53,083 nt of DNA, taken from the NCBI RefSeq assembly GCF_000003605.2, contig NW_003106598.1, forward strand, positions 599,069 through 652,151. The letters run 5' to 3'. This DNA is from Saccoglossus kowalevskii. Lineage: Eukaryota > Hemichordata > Enteropneusta > Harrimaniidae. Both the position numbers and the translations under genes were made by a program. The notes beneath the pieces were generated by a model. That model did not search any database and had not been told where the DNA came from. It worked only from the letters and a program-made list of their open reading frames with translations. Positions 12,901 through 24,197 of this stretch are shown here, piece after piece; position 1 is the stretch's first letter; each line of letters begins with the position of its first letter.

Positions 12901-13948
12901 TTTTCAATCTTTTTTTTTTCACCCCATTTTTCAAGAAAAAATATTATTTCATGTGTTCATATATTTTATTTTACTTTATCATTTATTTGCTAGTTGCTTT
13001 GTTTAGATTTCTGTTACCTTGTGGTGATAGTTACAGTAACATAAAATAAGATAAATGTAATAAAGATATATAAAAGAAAAAGAAAATATATGAATTATAT
13101 GAAATAAACCAGCTACAAGCACACACAAATCAGATTTTAATCAGGTTGGATATTTTTAGCATGTTTTAATACATTGATTTAGCATAAATAATATTTAGTG
13201 TTGTTTCTGTCGAAACACAAATATTTTATGAGATGTTGCTATACGGCTATCGTAAAACAATATAAAACAATATTAAACCTGTTCGGAGCATGTAACGGTA
13301 AACAGTGACAGTCGTTTTAGTAAAATGAATACTTGCCAGATTTTACATGTTAGGTGCCTGTGAATTTGACAGCTGCATAGATGCGAAGTGAAAGTGACAT
13401 TTTTTTATAAATATGTAGGCCCAAGCCCAATAAATCAACGATCCGCTAAAAACGCATTATCGAAAGTAACACGTCGTTGTTAAATTGTTTGTTGACACTG
13501 AAAACACATAAACACATGAGTATTGTAGTTTCTATTTGGAACGAATTCTAAGCTGTGTACGTACTGTATAGTAAACTTAATCGAATTTGTTCATTTATAT
13601 GCAGAATCAAACAACAACATTTACAAAAAATACATTCTCTAATTCATTCCTATTGCAAATTTAAAAACTGTGTAGGCATTTATAGCAAACCTAAGTTCGT
13701 TTCTTGTGAATAGATATTTTTATATTTAATTGTGCCGGTGAAATATCATCTCCACAGAGAAACACACAAATGATTTTGATTTTAAATGCACACATAATGC
13801 GGTTTCCTCAAATAAATATCATATGAACAGTACGACTGGTTTTCTGTCGCAATATATGACGCAGCATAAATTGTTTTGCTTGCGTTGGGAAATGTAATCC
13901 CTTCGTCGGCTCATATAGTTTGATTCCCGATCGAACGTCTTGAATACA
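9925..13948. other. Intergenic between gene 2 and gene 3
   Basis: About 4 kb with no supported gene. One exon-like open stretch on the minus strand at 11551-11724 is listed separately. Open frames at 10183-10519 on both strands overlap each other and lack domains. 12830-13100 is A/T-rich with homopolymers. I see no tRNA or rRNA signature. Confidence 0.4.
11551..11724 (-). CDS. Candidate orphan exon (58 codons), unproven
   Basis: On the minus strand a strong pyrimidine tract plus acceptor (TGTTTGATGTTTTTTCAG) precedes a 174-base open stretch ending at CCT|GTGAGA. The frame is phase 0 at both ends, unlike the phase-1 cassettes of the six assembled genes. The translated segment has one cysteine and no recognised domain. 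No partner exons were found, so this may be chance or part of a gene I could not assemble. Confidence 0.18.
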
Positions 13949-16900
13949 TTACATCTCACTGCTAGTAGCGGCATTGCTGAACTCTGTTGTCTCGACGAGC
14001 GCGAGAGTATCGTTGCCCCTAGAGGGCGCCACTTGCGATCTCTTTGATGCCTTTGTTGATGTTGGCGATGGCTCACCGGGACTGATCTTTGACAATTTTT
14101 GTAGCCTTAGATGCAGGTACACTTGTACCAGGGAGATGACGATGATGATGAAAAGAGCACAGCCAAGCAATCCAATCAAAGTATTTACAAGTTCATCATC
14201 TATTAAAATAAATAAATAAACAAACAAATAAATAAATGGAAGGACAGAGGAAAGAGCGAATGAATGAATGAATGAATGAATGAATGAATGAATGAATGAA
14301 TGAATGAGCGTAAAACGACCAAATAAATGAATAATTAATTAGTAAAAAAAAAATGCTTAGCGCCAGTCACGTGTATGTGTTTGGTAGATATAACGACTGA
14401 AAACCAGGTAAAGGAAGTCCCATTGACGTACCCTGAATAACAATGGTTGTGAAGTTTCCAGGTGTGGGGGTGATTGGTGGACCATCGTACAGACCTGAAA
14501 TCAAGAAGGCAAATATATAGATTAAAGGCGTTATGTAACATTTTAGATTCAACAATTTAAAAGACTCGTTTTGATGGATGCATTTGCGAAGATAACAATA
14601 ACCACGTTCAGTTGGTACCACTGCTGCGACAATAATCATGTGATGAGTAATCTGGGCCACACGGAATCTAGGTAATCTGGAACTACTTGTGTATTATACT
14701 TGTTTCAACGCCACTTATCTACTTATGCACAGTCAGTGTATGAATGTCATACCATAATATCTTGCACCACAGTCGGAGCAGTCGGTTCCGTAGTAACAGA
14801 AGGCTTCAAAAGAAGCAAGTCCGCCATCTTGACACATTCCATCATTCGATAAAACACAGGTGTTGTCACAAAGTCTCTCTGAAATAAAATTCGAATGTCG
14901 TATTATACTAATCAAACATATCCAAATATTTGTTTGATCATTTTATTTTAGAGAATAGTCAAACAAAAACAAATGTTTGTGGTGAATAAACTTGAAATAT
15001 ATTCAGGCACTGTGTATAGGAGTCACAGCTTTGTAACACCACATCAAGTTTTAAGTAAATTTTAAAACTCCCACATGGTTGATATGCAAATTAGTTAATT
15101 AATATTCACCGAGTTATCATGGATGACACCTGGAACGTATAAAACGTTGTTTAACAGCAAGTAAGTACCGAGGTCAATCTTTAGAATTAAAAATATCATA
15201 TTATAAACGTGTTCTCAAACATAACATAACTTTGGAGCTTATTAATATACGCTTATTTTCAGTGAGATTCAAGACATATTTTTACATTTAGGTTATGTTG
15301 ACCTGCTTTCCATTCTTCAATTTATTCAACGAATTGACGTGATACGCGCCGAGTTATTTTTTAATCATTGGATCAATGCTTTTTCGAACTTGACGAACAA
15401 ATCTTGCAAAGATGTCAAGATTCGCCAATTAAAGCATGATGGAAGGATCCATTGTGCAAAGTTTTACTTGTCTGGTGTAGTATTTGTGAGGGCGTAAACC
15501 GTTACCGGGGTGAAGGGGGCTAACATAAATTGTATATGACGTCGACCAATCAACCAATCTACGAATCATCGACAGAGTCTCTGTATGAATTGTCTGTGAC
15601 CCGTTCTGTGGTAAATAAGACGACGATGCGTTCGCCGAATTCGAATACGCGGTGCGCGACTACCACTGCCCTTCAATTTCGAAAAAAGGTGACCATTGTT
15701 TAGCGACAGTTACGCGTCCCTGTATCGACTCTTCCAACGTGTCAGAGTAAGAACGAGTCCCGAGGCAAAACTGATGATATCCACCCATGTATCTAACCCT
15801 CTCGTAACAATCCTTTGTTTCCATCCCCAGACAAATAATTCTTTTAGTTGTATGGGCTCCAGCTGACCCCTGCCACAAATATATAAGCATTCCATTTAGC
15901 CGGGTAACGACTCGCTATTTCTCGTGACGTAGAATTAAAACATTGGTTTTGCCTTCATCTCGTATCGCTTTTCGACACTTGACTGGTGACATTTCATCTG
16001 ACGCAATAAAGCCAACTGTAAGCCGAATTACTATGCATGCATTGATAGTCAACGTTCAATGCCACAAATTAAAACAAGAAGATTCCGTACGTACCGTCTC
16101 CATAGAAGAGCCTGGCTCCACAGTCTTCGCAGTCAGTTCCGAAAAAACAGTAGCTAGTGTTGGCGCCTGGTCCACCATCGTCACACACTCCATCTCTGAT
16201 GAAATCCCCGCAGTTGTTTTTACAATAAGCTTCGGGAAAGAAATATGGAAAGGTAAATTGATTATGTTCGTCAAACAGTTTTGTATTCACTTTTTTTTTC
16301 TGTGAACCTTCTCGTTGAATGAACTATATGTGAAAACAGCGCGTTTTAAACTAAGAAAAATACCCCTTTCTAAGACAATAAATTGTCACACATTTCCCAT
16401 GTGTGTACTCTTTCAAAATCAGCCTGCATAAGAGGTGAGTAAACTGTACAACCAGAGTGGGTCATTCTTCTAGAACGTACGTGTTTAACTTTTGATCAAA
16501 ATGTAGGAAATTATAATATTCAAATTATTGAGACTTACGGAGGGATGTGTTAAAGTTGTCCCGAGGACCACACTCTAAGCAGTCCGTGCCATAGGCACAC
16601 AGTGGATCGTCCCCCTGGTCCTCGCATTCGAGCGTTTCGGTGAACATGCAAGTATTCCAGCACGCATCTGTAAATCAATAATTCGTCTTGTTACCTAGCA
16701 ATTATCTGACTGATCGTTCGATGGTGTAAATTGTTAGCTTTTGGAATGAACAATGCGCATGCGCATGGAAGTAAGGGGAATATATTTTAATCAGTGAACT
16801 CACAACGTCAACTACAACTTACAATGGCATAAATGGACGGAATTGATTTGGTGTAATTAGATAAGTTTAATATATGTGACAAAGCACTAAGTGCATTCCT

Positions 16901-19900
16901 TCTATCGCAAAGTGTGCTTTAAAATATACATCATAAACGCTTTGGTCTTTCTACAGCTCGTGACAAATCGTATCCAACAGAATTCTTAAATCGAAATAAA
17001 AAAAAACTATTCGAGTAAAATTGTGTTGGCGTTTTCAGGGCAGGATAGTGTCAGAGATCTAATTTCTTTCATGATCTGTGGCCAAACTAACTGATTTTTA
17101 TCATTATTTACAGAGTCCACGGTGCTCAACAGAAGGTGTATAAAGTACGCAATACTATGCACTGTGACTGGCCATACTTACAATAAAGATGCTTACATTA
17201 CACACGTTTAGGGCCCTAGTTTTTTTTTCTTTTGAAAATTAAAGCTTTTGTTTTTAAGCGCATGATCTTCATTTTGTCTGTATCAAAGATATGTAGGCAA
17301 TATCTCAATTTGTTGGTTGGTTACTTTGGGGTAATTTTGTTATTTTTAATTATTCACAAATAAAAATTGCGAATAATATTTGGCAAATTTTCTAAAAAAT
17401 ACGGTGCTATATTACATAACAGAAATTTGTTTACTATTACCATGATGATTCTTTATTCTAATTTTAGAACATAATAACTCGAAAGGAACATAATTATGCG
17501 ATTTATGATAAACTTAATTTAATTTAATTCAATTCAATTCAATTCAAGAGGAAATGCCGATTGTGCGCTGTTCGCTCTAGATGTAAGTTCGCGATGTGTT
17601 CTCCTTATTGAACTGTCTACCACATCACAAAAAAACCGCCCACCTGTACGCTCCAGCGTGGCTTCTATTAGACAACCGGTCTTTCCTAAAAGAATGCCTA
17701 ATAACCGAAATTATTGCATGCCGAGCTTCATAAGTTTTGCAATCCGTCATCGTACTACCGGGCTGGGAACATTAAACCCAATCCGCCGGGTACGCTGCGT
17801 GCGTCCAATTAACTGAGTTGGGTTGCGCGTTCTCAGCGTGGAATATGCAAAGAAAAAGTGTCACAGATTCAAAACAATGAATATTTTATAGTTCTGATTC
17901 CCGCTGATAACATCGTTTTGGAGAACGAGAGAGTTGAGATTGTGTATAACATTCCAACGCATCAGTTAGAAGAAGGAACTCAAGTAAATTAATTGATTGT
18001 GTGTCGTAGTAAGGAGTTAACATTATTATAATCAATACCGTGAAAGTTGCTTGAAGGCATCAAATATGCGTGTAAATTGGTCAGTAATCTAGCAAATCGA
18101 TCACGAGGGAAACCCCAAATAGTTTTAAAATCAAAGTTATTCCGCCTAATCGTGTTATTGTCGCCGCGGAATGTGCCGTTAAGCCTACATATTAAACCGC
18201 GGTGAACAGACTCAATATTCTGGTGGTTCGCAGTAAATACTAGACACTTACATCCTGGAAAGGGTTCGCGTGGTCCGCAATCCGTGCAATCGGTTCCGTA
18301 TTTACATTCGTAGCCCGGGGCGTCAAATCCTCCATCGTAACACTGACTGTCGCCAGCGTAATCGCATATATCAGTACACAGCACTACAAAAAATATAGTC
18401 GCATATATTAGTACACAGCCATTACAAACAAAAACATAACAATACCAGTCAATATATTTGCGGGATTCTACGTCACATGCACTTTACCAAATACTCCATT
18501 TTTAAAATGCACCGTAACAGTTTGAAACCATTGTAGTTATTTGATATGGGCAAACCTAAAAAAAAATATTTTAATTCGTCAGGAGTCACTTTTCGGGCGA
18601 ATCCATGGTAATGTAGCGGGATTCAAAGCACTGGAGAATTAAATTCAATACAAAAAGACGAATCCGGCAAAAGTTGAAAATTGCGACCAGTAAGTGCACC
18701 ACCATAAGTGGAACTAGTAAGTGAAGCATTGTGTTCGACGGTTCTTTTGAGCACCATGTGAACTGTTGCCAGAGTTGGTATTATCTTCCACAGAATAATG
18801 TTATAAATGGTATTGTTATATGTTATAGCAACCAAGGGAAACACTACATATACGTACTATCAACGTCGGTATCCCTGGCACCACAGTCAGTACAATCAGT
18901 ACCATAATCACATTTAGCCGTCGTTGCATTGGTCACCCCATCATCGCACTCGGAATCTCCACTGTATTCACACTCATCTGTGCAAATCACTACAACGAGA
19001 ATGACATTACTTTACTTATTTTACTTTATTTTTTTTACGTTACGTCACGTTACGTTACGTTACAATATTGTAGGGTCTACGAACAACCCACAGTACAATT
19101 AACACAATATCAGGGAACATTCCAAATTATTTTACTTTGTTTTGCTTTACGTTACGTCACGTTATGTCACGTTACGTTGCGTTGCGTTACAGTATTGTAG
19201 GTCAACGATTTGATAACTTAACCCACAGTACAATTAACACAACATCACGGAACATTCCAAATTATTTAACTTTATTTTGCTTTTCGTTACGTTACGTTAC
19301 AATATTGTATTGTCTACGATTTGATAACTTAACCCACAGTACAATAAACACAACATCACGGAACATTCCAAATTATTCGCGGGGGTGTCCAATTAAGACG
19401 CCCAGCTATGTATTTCGATAACAACAGTTATGCGCGATTTGTCAAAATGTGACAAAGGGAAGTCTTTTTGTTACACCTCATGCTGAGTTGAATTAGTCTT
19501 TGACTGGTACATTTCGAGTGTCAACAAAACACTGGCAACCGTGTGACTTCTATGTTCTGTATTTGTCGTCGATACAAGTACTTTGACACCATACATGTTA
19601 GCATGGCCACGGGATCAACAGTGTCATCGTCGACGCTAATTTTGAGAACTACCTCTATTTAGGTTCCAATCCCGCAACAAATAAGTCGAATTATTTTACT
19701 CTGTCTTTCGCTTTCGTTTTAAATATTGAAGTCAGTATATCGATCGATGCGCCATTACGTAGACCACTAGCAGGTATTCAGTGCTCTCTAATTGTCGCAT
19801 ACCTTCCGATGTTTGACTTACACATTCGCGACAAATCAACCCAGAAAAATCCACGCCAGATTATAATCCAAATACTTTAAATTTAACTCGATTGCTGTGT

Positions 19901-20408
19901 GACATTCGGATACCGGTTTCCTACATTTTAAACTTCAACTTGACATAATCGTTTGCACTCATATCATCATTACATCAATTCTATTCGGGGCTGAAATCTG
20001 TACCGCTCACTAACAGAGACACTGTCCTTCAGATTAAGTATGTTATAATGGTCAACACACAGGTGACATACACTCCCTATGTTTGTTCAATCTAACGTGT
20101 TTAAACCGTTCAGTTGAAAAAAAAGAGTCAACTGTTTGAAATAAAAGACTCGTGCCAAGGTTATGTCATTATGATTGTACACAGTATTAGGTACACTCTA
20201 TATGTCACAATGCTGTTTAAATGTACGAAGTTTCTAATTGTATTTCAATTACGGCCGGTGAAGAAATGAAATTCAGGTCTCCAACAGGTGACGCAAGAGT
20301 ATGAAAAAGAATCGTGAAAAAAAAATCAGGCTTACCTGTCGATTTCGCTAAAGTGCAGAGCATCAGGGAGATCAGTGCAATGTTATAAATCAATCTCGTG
20401 GGTTCCAT
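13949..20408 (-). CDS. Gene 3: type I membrane protein with five C6-GTDC modules (346 aa)
   Basis: Eight coding exons on the minus strand: 20408-20336, 18989-18858, 18383-18252, 16667-16539, 16229-16095, 14878-14753, 14494-14432, 14199-13949 (1041 bases, exact frame, every intron phase 1). Residues 1-24 are a signal peptide (MEPTRLIYNIALISLMLCTL...). Modules occupy 25-68, 69-112, 113-155, 156-200 and 201-242, each one exon with six cysteines, G-T-D-C and C-G-(A/P)-R. Module 1 has the sequon N-A-T; module 3 has a short third loop (8 instead of 11 residues) and E replacing D in the usual D-C-G; module 4 has an 8-residue second loop. A Pro/Thr linker with N-F-T (243-263) precedes the helix (~267-291, LIGLLGCALFIIIVISLV). 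The ~55-residue tail is Ser/Thr/Pro- and Lys-rich, longer than in genes 5 and 6, with no motif I recognise. Modules 1, 3, 4 and 5 match modules 1-4 of genes 5 and 6; module 2 is extra. Ligand and role unknown. Confidence 0.9.
14205..14307. repeat. Tetranucleotide microsatellites next to gene 3 last exon
   Basis: An (AAAT/AAAC)n stretch (about 14205-14237) is followed by (TGAA)n (about 14258-14307). It lies in the last intron, directly before the acceptor of the membrane exon, so in the gene sense it supplies a TTTA-rich pyrimidine-like tract. Confidence 0.85.
15663..15890 (-). other. Coding-like open stretch inside gene 3 intron
   Basis: On the minus strand an open frame of 76 codons lies in the intron between modules 4 and 5 of gene 3; an overlapping frame is also open for 61 codons. 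Composition is mixed rather than low-complexity, with several Tyr, Gly, Arg and Trp. There is no GT/AG pair with the phase needed for inclusion in gene 3, and no domain recognised. It may be a transposon or processed-gene fragment, or chance. Confidence 0.2.
19022..19378. repeat. Tandem repeat, three diverged copies, GTTAC-rich
   Basis: Three copies of a unit of about 111-135 bases lie in intron 1 of gene 3. Each has a (GTTAC)n-like block, then AATATTGTA, CCCACAGTACAATTAACACA and GGAACATTCCAAATTATT. The CAGTAC anchor falls near 19091, 19226 and 19337. The open frame that runs through it on the plus strand is itself repetitive and not a gene. Confidence 0.8.
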
Positions 20409-23400
20409 ACTGCAGCACTTTGTTATCTGAGTACTGACTCAAATCCTCTACACCCACTAGGTTTGCGACTAGACCTTCTATTTGTACTTGACTCCCACAG
20501 TGACGTAGTGGCCGATTAGTGTGTAGGGCTCATCTAGTTGTACATATTGGTGCGATATTTGTGTGTTGCCTCCACGTTTTCTCATAACCAAGGCAATACA
20601 GAACAACAACGGAGCTTTGTTTCAATATCCTTCTTATTCTCATCTCAAAGAATCGAACAGGCGCATAGCTTCCAGTCTCAGTCATCCGTGATTATTGTGG
20701 AATTAGGACCCGGGCGAGCAGTTTCACTATGGTAATATCCATTGCTGCACACGTTGAATGCAGACTCGTTCTTTCACTTATATCTCCCGATCAGAACGAT
20801 TTTTGCCCCCAAACTGCGATGAATCTCTTTATCATATCTGAGAGAACATGTGAACATAGCTACACATGTAGTGATTATGATATTATATTACGCATGTACC
20901 GTACCAAAGTTCTCATTTCAAGTTGTTAGCATAATGATGCTACAAACCACTTGCGATTGGTATGTGATCCATTTACATTCCATCCCAAGCTGTATTGTAT
21001 ACTCTCGACTTAACATTCGAGTTGACAGAAACGGCAAGGTAGACACTTATGTGGTACAAAATACACAACGTGTATCAAACTTTTGAATAGTTCTCACGAC
21101 AACAACAACATGTTGTTATACACTGTGAATCGCAGTGCCGATGATATACTAGTAAATGTAAAACAAGTTCGTAGATGTGCCTTTAAGGATTTAGGAATTT
21201 CATAAACGCGATAACCCGGAGACTGTAAACGAGGAATTAAATATCTATGTCGCCCACCTATTGTAAAATATTCATGAGGCATTTATAATTTGTTGATATG
21301 AAACTTTAAAATATGTGATGATATGAACACATAACCGATACACTACACAAATATGTGTAGTACATTACATGGTTGGAACCAGTAGCGGGAGTTATAAATG
21401 TAATACCATTATGACAGCAAACATATGTCACTTTCTATAGCTCAGTTCAGAAAGACCAGACAGTTGCTGTTAATTGTGTTTTTGTTGTTGTTTTTTACTT
21501 ATTTTTTTATGTGTGACGAATTTTGTCTTCCATAGGGGTTAATAAATATTATTAATATTTGAACGTTTGCATCAAATACTTAGCACAACGTGTGACTTTT
21601 GTAATTACATACAACCAATCTTAAGATGATTTAACACAACACTATAGCATAGCTACGGTGATATATCGAGGCGAAGTCATCAACACAATGTAATATAGTG
21701 GACAGAAAATTTGGAATTTGGGCTACAATGATCTCACCCGCGTAACATTACTTCCTGTCCACCTAGGTTCAAAATATGCACAATAAGACGGAGAATGCTT
21801 TCAATTCGGCAGCAGTGTACCAGTACTCAAACATTTCTGTAAATCCTTGAATGATGTAATCTTTAATTTTCTTGTGTTGATTTGTTCAAATACAGGTACG
21901 ACTTCCGCGACTGTTGATGCGATATGACAGCCTTGATAGGCCTGACAATACCTATATACTATAATCCCATGCAGCGAGGTATGATCACACACCGCTGTAG
22001 AAATGTATGTGTACTTATTAATATAACCGAGTTGTTTTCTATGGCGGTGTTGACACAGTGAAAATGGGAGCCCCTCCCACTAACACAGTCGTAGAACAAG
22101 ATCGCTACAACGTAATGTATATTTCAAGGTCGTATCTATAATACATACAACTATTTGCCTAGCATTGTCATATTTCTCATACTGTATCAAAACATTATCT
22201 GAGGTGTCGGGCATTCATAGTTCGCTATCGGTGTGGATATGCACGGAAAAACTACCAATGTTGGTTACATGGATTGGAATAAAGATGGCACGCATGAGTT
22301 ATCAAACTTGTATAAAGAGAGAGACAGAAATCAGTGGCTTCACTCGGGAGAATGAAATGAGCATGACCACTTTGACAATTTAAAAACGAGCCCACCAACA
22401 ATGAGCGTAAGTAACCGATACGCTAATTGTTATTTCGACCAATCCGCTGAACTTGGAAAAGGATAATAGAGACACCTACATGATTAAACTGTAGGAGTTA
22501 CTCGCCATGCATCGAGGTTTGTATCCTTTCAGCCTGGTCGACATTTTTTACCAATAATTAATTAACATATGAGTCATAGTATCCTTGAAATTGTTGTCAA
22601 GTTTCCGCCTCCGGGAGATGCCATAATACTCGTGAATTGTAACAATATAGATCGACGACAATGGGAGAAGCAGGTGTTCACTGCTTTGTCTTTTAGGCGA
22701 TAGTGGACAAGAGTGTCGTTCTTATATTCTTTTAATAAAAAAATCCACAAGGAAATGAAATACTGAAAGGAAAGTTGAAAAACCCAACCAGAAATTGTTG
22801 AACACAAGTGATATAGGGATATTTAGTCTAAGAAAACAAAACAAATGATTAACTTCGACTCGCATACTAGTGGAATTGAAACCGCTCAGATACATAAAAT
22901 AACGATATTTTGATTGAACCCCTTGTCGTTTCTTATTATTTTTTCGATACCTGAGAACACATAATATATATATGCACAATTTCATTACGAATAAAGGCCG
23001 TTCTACACGAGAAATTCATTAGCTAACGCATCAAGCAACACAATAGGTAACTCGACGGCAATGACGGTTAAAACGAGACAACTAATTGTGACGATTGGCG
23101 ACCAGTTGACGATCCATCTTGGCGACGCGATAAAGGCGGGGCTTCGCATGGGTCAACAGGTGTATTGCTTGGTTCGTTGACTCAAGAATTTTCCGGTTTC
23201 TATGATATAATCGCGTCAGGTAACATCGTCCAAAAACCGCAATGTCGAGTTTTCCGGCAACTTGTCTCCCGTCACCACAGTTAGTGCACCTGTTATTATT
23301 ACCGCGTTGTGTTATGCAATGCACGGTGCGTTGTTTTAAGATTCCCCCTTTGTAAAATTATCTATGTGCGCTACGTACTGACACTAAACATGCACTACAC

Positions 23401-24197
23401 ATGAACAGCAAGAAAAAAAAAGTTATACGGCTCTCCATACACAGTAAATGATAAAACATTCAACCCTATAGCAAGACAAAGTTGTACAAGCGGTGTGTCA
23501 TTGGCGTGTTTAATAAGCAATCTTGACTGAAACGTACACGAGAAGCGGGGTTCCTAAATAAGCGAGCTTGGGACAAAAAAAACGCAACGTGTGTGTATTG
23601 GGCTATGATTTCACGATACGCTAAGCGACACGGTTATGACAAACTATTGTGACAACTAACAGTGCTATACTTAGACTAAAAAACTGTGCAACTACTGGTC
23701 TTAATTGTTGCATGCGCCGTTATCTCTTCGATGGCAACTATTGTGTAACTGTACAGGGTGCTTCTATCAACGCCAATCCAACGCCGAGATTAGCTGATTC
23801 TTAAGAACACCGCACTTGTTGTTGTATGCAAATCGATTTGATTCTGAAATTAAACAAACAAAACAGTTACGTAACTTAAATCAAGCAATAACAACCATTT
23901 TATACGCCCGTTATTGTTTTCTGTCATCGTCAATCTATTATAAATGCGCAAGTTAAAACAAAAATTTAGAATATAAAAGTAATAAATGACATGTGGTCGC
24001 ATTGTCGTCTATATTACATCACTAACATCGATATAACATCAATATACGGCGTATGCCCAGGGTAAGTGTGTGGAATCGTTATATACCATATACGGGGTAG
24101 TTACGAGGGGTTGTTTTATGCCACATACGGGGTATGCTTTGAGTACTTATTTTTATTGCTAACTTACCATCGCTTACTCCCCAATTTTGATCAGAGA
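20409..24197. other. Intergenic between gene 3 and gene 4
   Basis: No supported gene. Open frames here are short, overlap one another and lack domains. 22995-23330 is unusually GC-rich for its surroundings and ends in a GGCCGTTCTACACGAG-like string, listed separately as a possible element. 21475-21560 is T-rich. Confidence 0.4.
22995..23330. mobile_element. Possible DNA-transposon-derived segment
   Basis: The segment opens AAGGCCGTTCTACACGAGAA and continues into GC-rich sequence with an 80-codon open frame on the minus strand (23082-23324). The GGCCGTTCTACACG terminus resembles ends of MITE-type elements in invertebrate genomes, from memory. I could not find a matching inverted terminus, so the boundaries and class are uncertain. 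Confidence 0.25.

Noticed and set aside
16056-16305. Frames overlapping gene 3 module 4 on both strands
   Set aside because: Shadow frames of the exon 16229-16095; only one frame gives the six-cysteine pattern and correct phase.
19137-19421. 94-codon plus-strand frame
   Set aside because: It is built from the tandem repeat at 19022-19378 and repeats with it.
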